A stretch of DNA of 16,710 bases from Candidatus Andersenbacteria bacterium RIFCSPHIGHO2_02_FULL_45_11 (GCA_001817055.1 MHHP01000033.1:17959-34668), one strand, 5' to 3'. Counted from the first letter of the stretch, positions 6,890 through 14,042 are shown. Notes: generated from the letters alone by a model not told the origin. Made by a program: numbers and translations.

Positions 6890-7645
6890 TTATTGCCCAA
6901 TCGCAATAACAACTTTTCTGTCAGGGTACACCTGCGCGTTATCGCCCGTATCCCAATCGTGCATTGCTGCAAACAGCACATCTTCGTTATATCGGTATCC
7001 CTTACCAACCCGAGTTCCCGGATCGTTCGTGATAAATTCTTTTGTATTCGAATCGTATCCCTTTACCACAAGCATGTGCCGAAGTGGCCCGGGTGGTTTG
7101 TAATAAGGATTCTTTAACATTTTTCCGTTTAACGGAACGAGCACAACCTTTCCAGATGAAATAGAATTAATAATATCCTTACTAGCTGCCTGTTCAATAA
7201 GTTCAACAGAAGCATCGGGCAAATAGTCTTGTGCGAGTGTTGCGGTATCGCGGGCAGATTCATCAAGATGGTTTCCAAATAGCGCCTTTGCTCGATCAGC
7301 CAAGACACGTATTTCTACAAGCGCGTATTGAGGAGTAATCGTATCTCCTGCAAGCCAACGCGCTGCCATTAGAATAGATGATTCCTCGCACGCATTCTGA
7401 TACAGCTTATCGCCCCAGTTTGCCGTAGGTGCCTGGGCAGTAAACGGAACGTCATATGGCTGTGGGATAGGCAAGGCAGTGGGCTTGGGAGTAGACGTAG
7501 GGGTAGCTGAGGGGGTAGGCGTAAATAAGGGTGTTGGCAACACAGGCTGAGCAGCTGGCTTGACAGTAACTTCTTCATGGGGCCACATCATATACCCCGC
7601 AATACCTGCCACAATAATAACTCCACTAAGAAACACTTTAACCAT
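6890..7645 (-). CDS. Membrane-anchored C39-like cysteine peptidase
   Basis: A 251-aa exported protein with an N-terminal membrane anchor (residues 4-20), a Pro/Thr-rich spacer (30-62, TPTPSATPTSTPKPT) of the kind that spans the wall, and a papain-like Peptidase_C39_2 domain from about 63. Visible elements are VPFTAQAP with oxyanion Q71, YQNACEESS with nucleophile C86, LRHMLVVKGYD with H190, and FITNDPG with N207/D208. The triad looks complete. Such proteins are usually secreted peptidases of unknown substrate, and this one is not the bacteriocin-processing C39 fused to an ABC transporter. No partner gene identifies the substrate. The gene stands alone on its strand, and its ATG follows an AT-rich TATATATA stretch. 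Confidence 0.85.
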   Translation of the reverse strand: MVKVFLSGVIIVAGIAGYMMWPHEEVTVKPAAQPVLPTPLFTPTPSATPTSTPKPTALPIPQPYDVPFTAQAPTANWGDKLYQNACEESSILMAARWLAGDTITPQYALVEIRVLADRAKALFGNHLDESARDTATLAQDYLPDASVELIEQAASKDIINSISSGKVVLVPLNGKMLKNPYYKPPGPLRHMLVVKGYDSNTKEFITNDPGTRVGKGYRYNEDVLFAAMHDWDTGDNAQVYPDRKVVIAIGQ

Positions 7646-7715
7646 ATATCTCTATATATACTATTGCATACGCAAATCCGCCACGGAATAGTGAAACAAG
7701 AGGAACTAAAACAAG

Positions 7716-7726
7716 AAAGGCGGTGA
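7716..7726 (+). promoter_or_regulatory. Strong Shine-Dalgarno of the 129-aa secreted protein
   Basis: AAAGGCGGTGA ends 7 nt before ATG 7734. It differs from the ideal AAAGGAGGTGA by one base and stands out because many other genes here lack a visible ribosome binding site. Confidence 0.65.
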
Positions 7727-7733
7727 TACGACT

Positions 7734-8123
7734 ATGAAAGCATACAATATTCTATCAGTATTTGCGCTTGCCTTAGCCCTTTCATTAGGATTAACGCAAT
7801 CGGCAGATGCAGCAACGTGGGCATTTAAAGGAGTTGTAACAGAAGTAAATCAAGATCGGATCGAAATGATGGGAACAGATAGTCGTGGAGTGGCTACGTG
7901 GCATAAGTTCCGCATAACCCACAACACATGGCTAAAAAACGGTGTCTTACTCTTTGACGTAAGCGAAGAAATGCGTCACGAAGCACGGAATGAAATCCAG
8001 CGCGGTAGCGTGGTAACGGTGTGGTACACCGCTGGCCATGAAGCTATGGTCATCCAAAATATGTCCCCCTGGGGGCTAGGAGAAGCATATGGTCCGGGTG
8101 AGTGTTCTCACTGCGGTAAGTAA
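7734..8123 (+). CDS. Secreted small protein, unknown function
   Basis: A 129-aa protein with a clear Sec signal peptide (basic MK, hydrophobic 5-20, cleavage after QSADA at residue 26). The mature part (about 103 aa) is beta-rich: FKGVVTEVNQDRIEMMG, then HKFRITHNTWLKNG, then RGSVVTVWYTAGHEAMVIQ, which resembles a small OB-like fold such as DUF5666-type domains, although I cannot assign a family. It ends in GECSHCGK, with a CxxC pair (C124, C127) suited to metal binding or a disulfide. It has its own good ribosome binding site and a terminator directly downstream, so it is a single-gene unit. Confidence 0.75.
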   Translation: MKAYNILSVFALALALSLGLTQSADAATWAFKGVVTEVNQDRIEMMGTDSRGVATWHKFRITHNTWLKNGVLLFDVSEEMRHEARNEIQRGSVVTVWYTAGHEAMVIQNMSPWGLGEAYGPGECSHCGK

Positions 8124-8136
8124 AGTAAAAAGTGGC

Positions 8137-8171
8137 AAAATCGAGGATGAAATATTTCATCCTCGATTTTT
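8137..8171. terminator. Bidirectional terminator, perfect 34-bp palindrome
   Basis: Arms of 17 bp (8137-8153 and 8154-8170; core ATCGAGGATGAAA) pair perfectly, with T-tracts of five on plus and four on minus. It sits between the convergent 7734 and 8179 genes and can serve both. Confidence 0.85.
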
Positions 8172-8178
8172 GTATTCA

Positions 8179-8646
8179 CTATTTTGTCAAACTGAAGTAA
8201 CCCAGAGTAAATACAAGGCCAGACGTAATGCGTACGTGGACTTTGCCAAGATACTGCTGCGGTCCAACTTCCACCATTTCATCCACAATATATTTCAGCC
8301 ACCACGGATTACCCGGTTGGTTATAATCCAGAACAATTACATCTTTATCAGCATCACGAAGCGCTTTTTGAAAAGAAAGTGCAAACGGGTACTTTTGTTC
8401 TAGTTTTTCACCGTATAAAAAACGATTAATACCGCTTTTTTTGCTTTGGAAAATAGTCTTCCCTTGCCATGTGCCAGAGTATCCATGCGCAACACCTTTG
8501 TAATCCCCATCAAGTGCAGACATACCAGCAACACCTTTCATAAATTCCGCTTGCCTAGGTTGCCGCTCAACCACATACGTTCGCCCATACCCCAAGAGCA
8601 GAATTACGCTAACCAGAAATATGAGAACCACTATCACGTTAACCAT
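8179..8646 (-). CDS. Membrane-anchored small protein, unknown function
   Basis: I do not recognise this 155-aa protein. Residues 3-20 form one N-terminal membrane anchor (VNVIVVLIFLVSVILLLG). The rest is soluble and presumably outside the membrane, with beta-type segments: GYSGTWQGKTIFQSKK (55-70), VIVLDYNQPGNPWWLKYIVDEM (103-124) and LGKVHVRI ending LVFTLGYFSL. The G-x-W-x-G and FxLGYFxL patterns recall small lipocalin-like folds, but this is only an impression. It is transcribed from an extended -10 shared with the divergent membrane gene at 8666, and the terminator at 8137-8171 follows it. Confidence 0.65.
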   Translation of the reverse strand: MVNVIVVLIFLVSVILLLGYGRTYVVERQPRQAEFMKGVAGMSALDGDYKGVAHGYSGTWQGKTIFQSKKSGINRFLYGEKLEQKYPFALSFQKALRDADKDVIVLDYNQPGNPWWLKYIVDEMVEVGPQQYLGKVHVRITSGLVFTLGYFSLTK

Positions 8647-8650
8647 ATAA

Positions 8651-8663
8651 TGCTATTATATCA
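8651..8663. promoter_or_regulatory. Symmetric divergent extended -10 promoter
   Basis: Plus strand: TG-C-TATTAT (8651-8659), 6 nt before ATG 8666. Minus strand: TG-A-TATAAT (8663-8655), 8 nt before ATG 8646. The two -10 boxes share the same base pairs inside a 19-bp intergenic gap, so both mRNAs should be leaderless or nearly so. Confidence 0.65.
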
Positions 8664-8665
8664 CA

Positions 8666-9139
8666 ATGGATATAAAGCTGGGTATTGTCATCGTGGCGCT
8701 TGCACTTCTCCTACTGGCCCTGCTGCGCTACAAAAAAAGCATTCTAACCCCTCTTCTGATTGCAGGTATCGCATCTGCAATATGGACTACGATATATCGG
8801 TATGAATACGTAGGAGAAAACATATTCTTATTTGAAAGAATCAACATATTTCCCCTTACGTTATGGACACTCGGACTCACAAGCCTATATATCCTACAAA
8901 CACACGTGGTGCGAAAAAGAAACTTTTTGCTTCTGGTGTGCGCATACCTTGTACTGTTATTTACACTTGAAGCAGTCGGATACCACCTCCTAAACATCCG
9001 GCTTGTGAGCAACTTTCCTGGACTGCTGAATCTCGACATCATTCATGGGCCAACGATGCTACAAATTTTTTATATTGCAGCAGGGCCAGCATACCTCATT
9101 GTGCTACATCTCATCCAAAAATCATCCCAAAAAGCGTAG
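8666..9139 (+). CDS. Five-helix integral membrane protein, unknown function
   Basis: A 157-aa membrane protein with about five hydrophobic helices (residues 3-20, 27-43, 61-78, 86-105, 128-150). Conserved-looking polar positions sit at the helix edges: IYRYEYVGENIFLFERINIFP (about 43-63), LEAVGYHLLNIR (101-112) and IIHGPTM (125-131). The layout slightly recalls lycopene-cyclase-domain membrane proteins, but no catalytic motif confirms this and no carotenoid genes are nearby. Its stop codon (9137-9139) overlaps the -35 of the following penicillin-binding-protein gene. Transcription starts from the shared promoter in the 19-bp gap to the divergent gene. Confidence 0.65.
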   Translation: MDIKLGIVIVALALLLLALLRYKKSILTPLLIAGIASAIWTTIYRYEYVGENIFLFERINIFPLTLWTLGLTSLYILQTHVVRKRNFLLLVCAYLVLLFTLEAVGYHLLNIRLVSNFPGLLNLDIIHGPTMLQIFYIAAGPAYLIVLHLIQKSSQKA

Positions 9140-9164
9140 ACAAGCCGAGAATATTTCATATAGT
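9137..9164 (+). promoter_or_regulatory. Promoter of the class A PBP gene
   Basis: TAGACA (9137-9142, one mismatch to TTGACA), 16-bp spacer and TATAGT (9159-9164), then 6 nt to ATG 9171. The gap between the two genes is only 31 bp. It predicts a leaderless mRNA and supports the 9171 start. Confidence 0.6.
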
Positions 9165-9170
9165 AGGAGT

Positions 9171-11105
9171 ATGCGATGGTTGAGTATCTGTTTCCTGATT
9201 ATATTCATCATTCTGCTTTCAATATCAATCCGGACATATCGTAAGTACGACGTATCAAGTAAAGATATCATCATGAATCGGAACGATACCGGCCTCATGC
9301 TCTACGATAGGCATGGGGAGCTATTTTTCGCCTTCAACCGAGCACGTCCACGGATCTTTGTACCCATCACGCAGATCCCCCTTCATACCAAGCAGGCTAT
9401 AATCGCCGCAGAAGACAAAGGGTTCTACTCCCACATCGGATTCTCTATACGCGGCATGGCCCGTTCATTATATTTAAATCTGAAAAATGAACGTATTACA
9501 CATGGGGGTTCTACCATAACCCAGCAGCTCGTAAAAAACTCTCTCCTTACAACGCGCAAAAGCATAACGAGAAAGTACCAAGAAGTAATTGTTGCCGCAA
9601 AAATAGAACGTCAATTTTCAAAAGATGAAATACTGGAGATGTACGCAAATTCTGCATACTTTGGAGAAGGCGTATTCGGAATTGAGGCAGCTGCGCAAAC
9701 ATACTTCAATAAAGGAGCAAACGAATTAACGCTTGGGGAATCTGCAATTCTGACAGGGCTTCTGCCTGCACCCTCAGCAATTCCACCTCTTGCGCGCCAA
9801 CGGTTAGTGTTAGAGCAAATGGAATTACAAAAATATATCACCCCTGCGCAACTCCAGGAAGCCTTGGCAGAACAGATCATAATTACAAAACGACAAGACG
9901 GCATCAACGAAACTGCTCCCCATTTTGCCCTCATGGTAAAACAGGAGCTTGATCGCATCTATGGCGAAGAGGTTATCATTCGCCGCGGGTTTAAAGTAAC
10001 CACTACCCTCGACCTTGCATGGCAGAAATACGCAGAAGCGGAAGTTGAGAAGTATGTGGACTCTATTCGCACAAAAGGTGCTGGCAACGGAGCAGCCGTT
10101 GTGCTTAATCCAAGCACAGGGGAAGTGTTAACACTGGTGGGTAGCGTAAACTGGTGGCAAGAAAACTACGGAAAACAAAATATGGCCGTCTCTCCGCGGC
10201 AAACAGGGTCTGCATTCAAGCCAATTGTGTACGCAGCGGGGCTAGAAGAAAAAACAATCACAGCTGCAACAATCCTGCACGACACTCCCACAACATTTGC
10301 CGGGCAATATACACCACGAGACTACGACAATAAGTGGCGCGGGCCTGTACTTGTGCGCCGAGCACTCGCGAATTCACTCAATGTGCCCGCTGTTGAAACG
10401 ATAGCTAAAACAGGTATCCCAAAAATAGTTTCCCTTGCTAAGAGGCTCGGCATTTCGACGATGCGCAATGACGCGCAATACAACCTCGCAACAGCACTAG
10501 GAGCTGAACAAATATCCTTACAAGAACTCACGTCCGCCTATGGAGCATTCGCAAATCAAGGAACACATTCCCCACCAATACTCATCAAAGAAATCCAAGA
10601 TAAATACGGAAGCCCTATTCCATATACAAAGCCTGAGGCAAAAAAAGCACTGAATCCACAAGTCGCCTTTATTATCTCTTCTATTCTTGCGGACAATAAA
10701 GCTCGAGCAGAAATATTCGGAAAACTTCTTACAATCTCCCGCCCCGCGGCAGTTAAAACAGGAACATCCCAAGACTACCGCGACGGATGGACAGTTGGGT
10801 ATACGCCAAATCTTGTAACAGGGGTTTGGATTGGAAATAACGATAATACGCCAATGCAAAAACTCCCCGCATCCATAGGCGCAGCTCCGTTGTGGAAAAA
10901 CTTAATGGAACGGTACATGACAGAAACACCTCAAGAAGATTTTATAGTCCCAGATGGCCTTAGCATGCGATACATCTGCCGCGGTGGCTCTCTTACGTCT
11001 GCAAGATCAGGCGCAACGCAAGAATATTTTCTACCTGGTACCGAGCCTACTCGGTACTGCGCGCCAGTAGCGTCACCCAGCCCAGAGGTACTACCACGGG
11101 CGTAG
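9171..11105 (+). CDS. Class A penicillin-binding protein (glycosyltransferase/transpeptidase)
   Basis: A bifunctional peptidoglycan synthase, 644 aa, anchored by one N-terminal helix (residues 4-20). The GT51 domain (about 55-205) polymerises lipid II: AAEDKGFYSHIGFSIRG with catalytic E81, then HGGSTITQQLVKN at 111-123. The transpeptidase domain (about 305-580) crosslinks stem peptides: SAFK with nucleophile S347 and K350, SLN at 402-404, and KTGTS at 529-533. All catalytic motifs are intact. The open frame continues upstream to 9045 inside the preceding gene; I choose 9171 because it begins directly with the membrane anchor and has a promoter 6 nt ahead. Its end is 1 bp from the convergent peroxiredoxin, without a visible terminator. 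Confidence 0.95.
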   Translation: MRWLSICFLIIFIILLSISIRTYRKYDVSSKDIIMNRNDTGLMLYDRHGELFFAFNRARPRIFVPITQIPLHTKQAIIAAEDKGFYSHIGFSIRGMARSLYLNLKNERITHGGSTITQQLVKNSLLTTRKSITRKYQEVIVAAKIERQFSKDEILEMYANSAYFGEGVFGIEAAAQTYFNKGANELTLGESAILTGLLPAPSAIPPLARQRLVLEQMELQKYITPAQLQEALAEQIIITKRQDGINETAPHFALMVKQELDRIYGEEVIIRRGFKVTTTLDLAWQKYAEAEVEKYVDSIRTKGAGNGAAVVLNPSTGEVLTLVGSVNWWQENYGKQNMAVSPRQTGSAFKPIVYAAGLEEKTITAATILHDTPTTFAGQYTPRDYDNKWRGPVLVRRALANSLNVPAVETIAKTGIPKIVSLAKRLGISTMRNDAQYNLATALGAEQISLQELTSAYGAFANQGTHSPPILIKEIQDKYGSPIPYTKPEAKKALNPQVAFIISSILADNKARAEIFGKLLTISRPAAVKTGTSQDYRDGWTVGYTPNLVTGVWIGNNDNTPMQKLPASIGAAPLWKNLMERYMTETPQEDFIVPDGLSMRYICRGGSLTSARSGATQEYFLPGTEPTRYCAPVASPSPEVLPRA

Positions 11106-11106
11106 T

Positions 11107-11625
11107 CTACTTACCCAGAGTTGCGTCGCCCTCGTGCCATTCGGCAGGGCACAGTTCCCCTGTCTGCAATGCCTGCACGGCACGCAATACCTCTTGTACA
11201 GAGCGCCCAACTGAGTTATCAGAAATCATCATCCAACGCACAATGCCCTCAGGGTCAATAACAAAGGTACCTCGTTGGGCTGCACCATCAGAATCAAGCA
11301 CGCTATACGAGCGCGCGATTTCTTGCGTAGTGTCTGCCAACACGGGATACTTTACTTCTGGTAAATCTTTTTCAAACCAGTTTTTGTGTGAGTGCATGCT
11401 ATCGGTAGAACATGCGAGAATTGAGCAGTTGAGTTTTTCAAATTCTGGCTCAAGCTTTGCAAATTCACGAATTTCAGTTGGGCATACAAACGTAAAGTCT
11501 CTCGGGTAGAAAAATAGCACAACCCATTTGCCCGTGTAGTCATCGAGCGATATTTTCGTAAATTCCCCTGCCTGATAAGCATCGGCAGAGAAAAAATTCG
11601 CCCTATATTCGCCAACAATATTCAT
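11107..11625 (-). CDS. 2-Cys peroxiredoxin (AhpC/Prx1 type)
   Basis: A 172-aa thiol peroxidase that reduces H2O2 and organic hydroperoxides. The peroxidatic site is DFTFVCPTEI with C48, T45 is in the usual place, and R118 lies in QRGTF. The resolving Cys is C159 in ELCPAEWHEGD. The protein stops right after the resolving region and shows neither a GGLG loop nor a C-terminal YF helix, the pair linked to overoxidation sensitivity, so it should be a robust type. No dedicated reductase (AhpF) lies nearby, so thioredoxin is the likely donor. A TATGAT box at 11643-11638 lies 12 nt before the ATG. With MsrA in the same window it suggests an oxidant-exposed lifestyle. Confidence 0.95.
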   Translation of the reverse strand: MNIVGEYRANFFSADAYQAGEFTKISLDDYTGKWVVLFFYPRDFTFVCPTEIREFAKLEPEFEKLNCSILACSTDSMHSHKNWFEKDLPEVKYPVLADTTQEIARSYSVLDSDGAAQRGTFVIDPEGIVRWMMISDNSVGRSVQEVLRAVQALQTGELCPAEWHEGDATLGK

Positions 11626-11671
11626 ACGTAAAACGGTATCATAGTATCTAACTAAAAAACAGACGGGCGGT

Positions 11672-11700
11672 TTGACAAAAGTATCACATAGACATATGCT
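11672..11700 (+). promoter_or_regulatory. Strong sigma70-type promoter of a compact small-gene unit
   Basis: TTGACA (11672-11677), a 17-bp spacer and TATGCT (11695-11700): the best promoter in the window. Transcription should begin near 11707, about 64 nt before the small ORF. The leader contains a 6-bp hairpin (TGCGCC-CCA-GGCGCA, 11736-11750). Confidence 0.75.
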
Positions 11701-11770
11701 ACCGAGGCTCTTTCATTGGTACAGCTACCCCTACTTGCGCCCCAGGCGCACTACACAAGAGGAGAACATA

Positions 11771-11920
11771 ATGCAGAATTTGATTGTTCGAGAAGCGCGG
11801 ACCCCCCATGGGTTGCCAGCCAAACTGGCACTCCCTACGTCTCCTCCCCCGCCGGTTCGCGAAACCCCGTTAGCCCGAGTCTTGAAAAGGCTCGACAAGC
11901 ATACGGCAAAACTCAAGTAG
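11771..11920 (+). CDS. 49-aa basic peptide, unknown function
   Basis: A short ORF starting at ATG 11771 behind a good Shine-Dalgarno (AAGAGGAG, 11757-11764, 6-nt gap). The product has a Pro-rich middle (SPPPPVRETP) and a basic amphipathic C-terminus (LARVLKRLDKHTAKLK). I recognise no family. A consensus promoter upstream and an intrinsic terminator downstream make this a self-contained unit of about 265 nt. Its own sequence also forms a hairpin (TGCCAG/CTGGCA, 11814-11830), so the transcript might act as an RNA instead. Starts further upstream in the same frame would lie inside the promoter or leader and are unlikely. Confidence 0.55.
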   Translation: MQNLIVREARTPHGLPAKLALPTSPPPPVRETPLARVLKRLDKHTAKLK

Positions 11921-11943
11921 AATCAGTACCAACAAGCCCAAAC

Positions 11944-11973
11944 GCCGACTCACCACGAGCCGGCTCTTTTTTT
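11944..11973 (+). terminator. Intrinsic terminator of the small-gene unit
   Basis: Stem GCCGACTC / GAGCCGGC (one A-C mismatch) with loop ACCAC, followed by a run of seven T. It ends on the stop codon of the convergent gene at 11972. Confidence 0.75.
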
Positions 11974-12526
11974 AATGCGCTATGTTGTTCAATTTGTGGT
12001 AGTTCATTGCGCCAATCATAGCAGGCGGGGTTGGCTTATCTTTTATACGAGCAATCCAATACTTGTATTCCGATGCCGTAGGAGTACGCCCATCATATAC
12101 AGACGCGAACATACTGTTCATGCTTTTTACCATATCAACCTTGGCAAGAACTATGGCCGCAGCATTTGATGCAGCCAAGGCCTTATTTTTATGCCACAAC
12201 ATCGCCGGGCGGAGTTTATAGATACTGTTTTTATCAGAGCGAAACCGCTTTTTCCAATATTCGCTTTCTGCATCTGTTGGCTTTCGCCCAAATATATCCG
12301 TAAACATTTTCTCTACTGCAACAGGAACGAATATAGTCGCCGGATCAATCTGCTCAATGCTCGTAGCTCCATTGCACGGGTATCCTAAATCTCCGCACAC
12401 ATAGTTACTTGTATCCGATGGGCAGGTATGCAAATTATGACACCCAGAACGGTGCGCAGATGCAATGTACGGTAAAAAACAAATGCCACACAAGAGGAAT
12501 AGGAATACACAGGTGCGATTACTCAT
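11972..12526 (-). CDS. Secreted protein with His/Cys motif and two DUF4214-like repeats
   Basis: A 184-aa secreted protein, start ATG 12526. Signal peptide about 1-24 (cleavage after IASA). The mature N-terminus has a compact putative metal motif, HRSGCHNLHTCPSD followed by YVCGDLGYPC, of a kind seen in many exported proteins of small-genome bacteria. Two repeats follow: MFTDIFGRKPTDAESEYWKKR with AMLWHK (74-113), and MFASVYDGRTPTASEYKYWIAR with AMNYHK (139-178). Both carry the GR-x-P/T-x-x-E-x-x-YW pattern of DUF4214, a domain linked to surface or S-layer proteins. TATTAT at 12538-12533 lies 6 nt before this ATG and outside the coding frame, whereas an in-frame ATG five codons upstream would overlap it. 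Function is unknown; a surface or matrix protein is my best guess. Confidence 0.8.
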   Translation of the reverse strand: MSNRTCVFLFLLCGICFLPYIASAHRSGCHNLHTCPSDTSNYVCGDLGYPCNGATSIEQIDPATIFVPVAVEKMFTDIFGRKPTDAESEYWKKRFRSDKNSIYKLRPAMLWHKNKALAASNAAAIVLAKVDMVKSMNSMFASVYDGRTPTASEYKYWIARIKDKPTPPAMIGAMNYHKLNNIAH

Positions 12527-12532
12527 ATATGC

Positions 12533-12538
12533 ATAATA
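12533..12538 (-). promoter_or_regulatory. -10 box of the secreted DUF4214-like gene
   Basis: TATTAT on the minus strand, 6 nt before ATG 12526. No good -35 is seen at 16-18 bp. Confidence 0.4.
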
Positions 12539-12580
12539 CACCTATTTTTTTAATGCACTTGCGTTATAGGGGGCTTTTGG

Positions 12581-12589
12581 TGTTAGAAT
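12581..12589 (+). promoter_or_regulatory. Extended -10 promoter of the SWIB gene
   Basis: TG-T-TAGAAT lies about 40 nt before ATG 12630, giving a leader of about 34 nt. No clear -35; a TTGCGT at 12559-12564 is 19 bp upstream. Confidence 0.4.
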
Positions 12590-12629
12590 ACTCAATAGAT
12601 AAGACTTTATATCCTAAAAGTACAAACAT

Positions 12630-12878
12630 ATGGCAAATGCAGCGTTCATGAAACCAATGACTATCAGCGCAGATCTTGCTGCTGTGGTTGGTACGGGCCC
12701 AATGCCCCGTTCAGAAGTAGTAAAGAAGTTGTGGGAATACATTAAGTCTAATAACCTGCAAGATCCTGCAAACAAGCGAGATATCGTTGCAGATGCTGCT
12801 TTAAAGAAAGTCTTTGGCGGAAAAGATAAAGTGAACATGTTTGAAATGACAAAGCTCGTTTCAGCACATCTATCGTAA
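12630..12878 (+). CDS. Stand-alone SWIB/MDM2 domain protein
   Basis: An 82-aa protein that consists almost entirely of a SWIB domain. Diagnostic features are GTGPMPRSEVVKKLWEYIKSNNLQD (about 21-45) followed by NKRDIVADAALKKVFGGKDKVNMFEM (48-73). In eukaryotes SWIB belongs to chromatin remodelers; small bacterial versions (known from chlamydiae and others) are thought to bind nucleic acid or compact DNA, but their role is not established. No membrane segment or signal peptide. It is a single-gene unit with an extended -10 promoter and a strong terminator 18 bp after the stop. No Shine-Dalgarno is obvious. Confidence 0.9.
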   Translation: MANAAFMKPMTISADLAAVVGTGPMPRSEVVKKLWEYIKSNNLQDPANKRDIVADAALKKVFGGKDKVNMFEMTKLVSAHLS

Positions 12879-12895
12879 TAAGAAGTATCTACAGA

Positions 12896-12926
12896 AAAAC
12901 AGCCCCGCTATAAGCAGGGCTGTTTT
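12896..12926. terminator. Bidirectional terminator after SWIB and DUF4325 genes
   Basis: AAAACAGCCCCGC pairs with GCAGGGCTGTTTT (one C-A mismatch, loop TATAA), with T-tracts on both strands. It closes the plus-strand SWIB gene and the minus-strand HATPase-DUF4325 pair. Confidence 0.85.
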
Positions 12927-12992
12927 GTATATAACACTTCCCTACCCCTCTGCTACTTCCTGAAGTTTTGCGACAAACCCTAGAACTAGGAT

Positions 12993-13301
12993 CTACATGC
13001 GTGCGAGAGCACGACGCACAATCTCAGCAACCGCATCTTCTCGAGCAATACCCAGTACAGGCAACGTAGCTAATACAGATGCATTAGTAGTTGGGAGCAG
13101 CTCTACTTTCCCATTCGTATATTCAGCCAATTGCGTAAGAAATTCATCAAACCACGATGGAGTAACCGTAAGCACACCATCAAAGTCAATCTCAATTGGC
13201 ACTGCCGGATCAAGAGTCGGACGAATAGCATTAAATGCTTCGAGTCCTGCCGGGCGAGAGATAAGTACCGTGCCAAATCTTTTAAGTTGAATAATCGCCA
13301 T
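12993..13301 (-). CDS. STAS-like DUF4325 protein
   Basis: A 102-aa protein starting MAIIQLKRFGTVLISRP and carrying DUF4325, a STAS-like family: IEIDFDGVLTVTPSWFDEFL at about 37-55 aligns with the core strand and turn of STAS anti-sigma-factor antagonists, where a Ser is phosphorylated in SpoIIAA. S49 in TPSWFDE is the candidate site. It starts 11 nt after the MerR-HATPase stop and is surely co-transcribed with it; a longer in-frame start at 13334 would overlap that gene and add a hydrophobic tail foreign to the family. DUF4325 proteins are known to occur next to HATPase proteins. Its role as a switch partner or phospho-acceptor for the upstream ATPase is inference. Confidence 0.85.
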   Translation of the reverse strand: MAIIQLKRFGTVLISRPAGLEAFNAIRPTLDPAVPIEIDFDGVLTVTPSWFDEFLTQLAEYTNGKVELLPTTNASVLATLPVLGIAREDAVAEIVRRALARM

Positions 13302-13312
13302 AATGAAAAAAA

Positions 13313-14041
13313 TTAAAAAGTAATAACCGCACACACTCCCCGCACATTTTCTTTACCTATTGAGATATCCATAAGCCCTGGATCTTTAGGGATATGCACA
13401 ACTCCTAAGCCAGACCGAAACAACAAACCAATGGAGCTTGCCTCCGCAACACGACGAATAACCTTAAGTCCATTACCACGCTTTTCTGGATCTCTTCCTG
13501 ATACGATTTCAGTAAATGCAACACGCAGAGCATCGATGTCATTAGTTAAATTTGGTCGAACATGAAGAAGCGTAGTCTGAACACCCCTCCCCCGATCAGC
13601 AAGAATGATCAATCGTTTTTCTAGATCATACGCAAAAAACACGCCAGGCACATCAGGCCAGTTTCCAAAATTATGCGCAAAAGAGTTATCCCCTATTTCT
13701 CCGGCAACAAGCGTAAGCAATGAAATAATGTCATGTCCAATTTCACCAACTGATCGGAGCAAGACGATGCTCATTTTTTCAAGCCGACTCGTAAAACGAT
13801 CCTGCCGCTCACAGTAGTATTCGTCCGAAATCTTCGGCGGTTGTGCGCTTACGGCCCAAGCCCAGCCTAGCGCTTCAATATCAATCAAAAAACGATGCAG
13901 ATCTTGTAGCTGATAATAGCGCTGCCCACCCGCACTCCTATACGAATGAAGCTTTCCGGTCTTTTCCCAATTCCGCAACGTCTGGGTCGTAACACCGAGT
14001 ATCTTCGCTGCTTCCCCTATGCGTACCTTTCCTTCTATCAT
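13313..14041 (-). CDS. MerR-type HTH fused to GHKL ATPase (HATPase) domain
   Basis: A 242-aa fusion. Residues 5-50 are a MerR-type winged helix (VRIGEAAKILGVTTQTLRNW, then GKLHSYRSAGGQRYY). Residues about 95-240 are a Bergerat-fold ATPase: N-box E115-IGD-N119-SFA-H123, G1 ADRGRGV with D149 and G151, and G2 RGNGL at 188-192. No HisKA phospho-acceptor region or sensor is evident. I infer that it binds its own promoter, where two dyads lie, and that ATP or phospho-transfer to the downstream DUF4325 protein sets its state. I choose ATG 14041: an upstream in-frame TTG at 14077 is itself the first base of the -35 hexamer. The pair lacks any sigma factor or effector gene nearby, so the output is unknown. 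Confidence 0.85.
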   Translation of the reverse strand: MIEGKVRIGEAAKILGVTTQTLRNWEKTGKLHSYRSAGGQRYYQLQDLHRFLIDIEALGWAWAVSAQPPKISDEYYCERQDRFTSRLEKMSIVLLRSVGEIGHDIISLLTLVAGEIGDNSFAHNFGNWPDVPGVFFAYDLEKRLIILADRGRGVQTTLLHVRPNLTNDIDALRVAFTEIVSGRDPEKRGNGLKVIRRVAEASSIGLLFRSGLGVVHIPKDPGLMDISIGKENVRGVCAVITF

Positions 14042-14042
14042 G

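Noticed and set aside
9045..9170. Upstream extension of the PBP gene to 9045
   Set aside because: It would run out of frame through the preceding membrane protein, and a promoter lies 6 nt before the ATG at 9171.
10518..10859. Minus-strand open frames inside the PBP gene
   Set aside because: They are shadows; the plus-strand frame holds all catalytic motifs.
11701..11920. Small-gene unit as RNase P RNA, tmRNA or SRP RNA
   Set aside because: None of the conserved core sequences of these RNAs is present.
13302..13334. Longer start of DUF4325 at 13334
   Set aside because: It overlaps the ATPase gene and adds a hydrophobic tail not found in the family.
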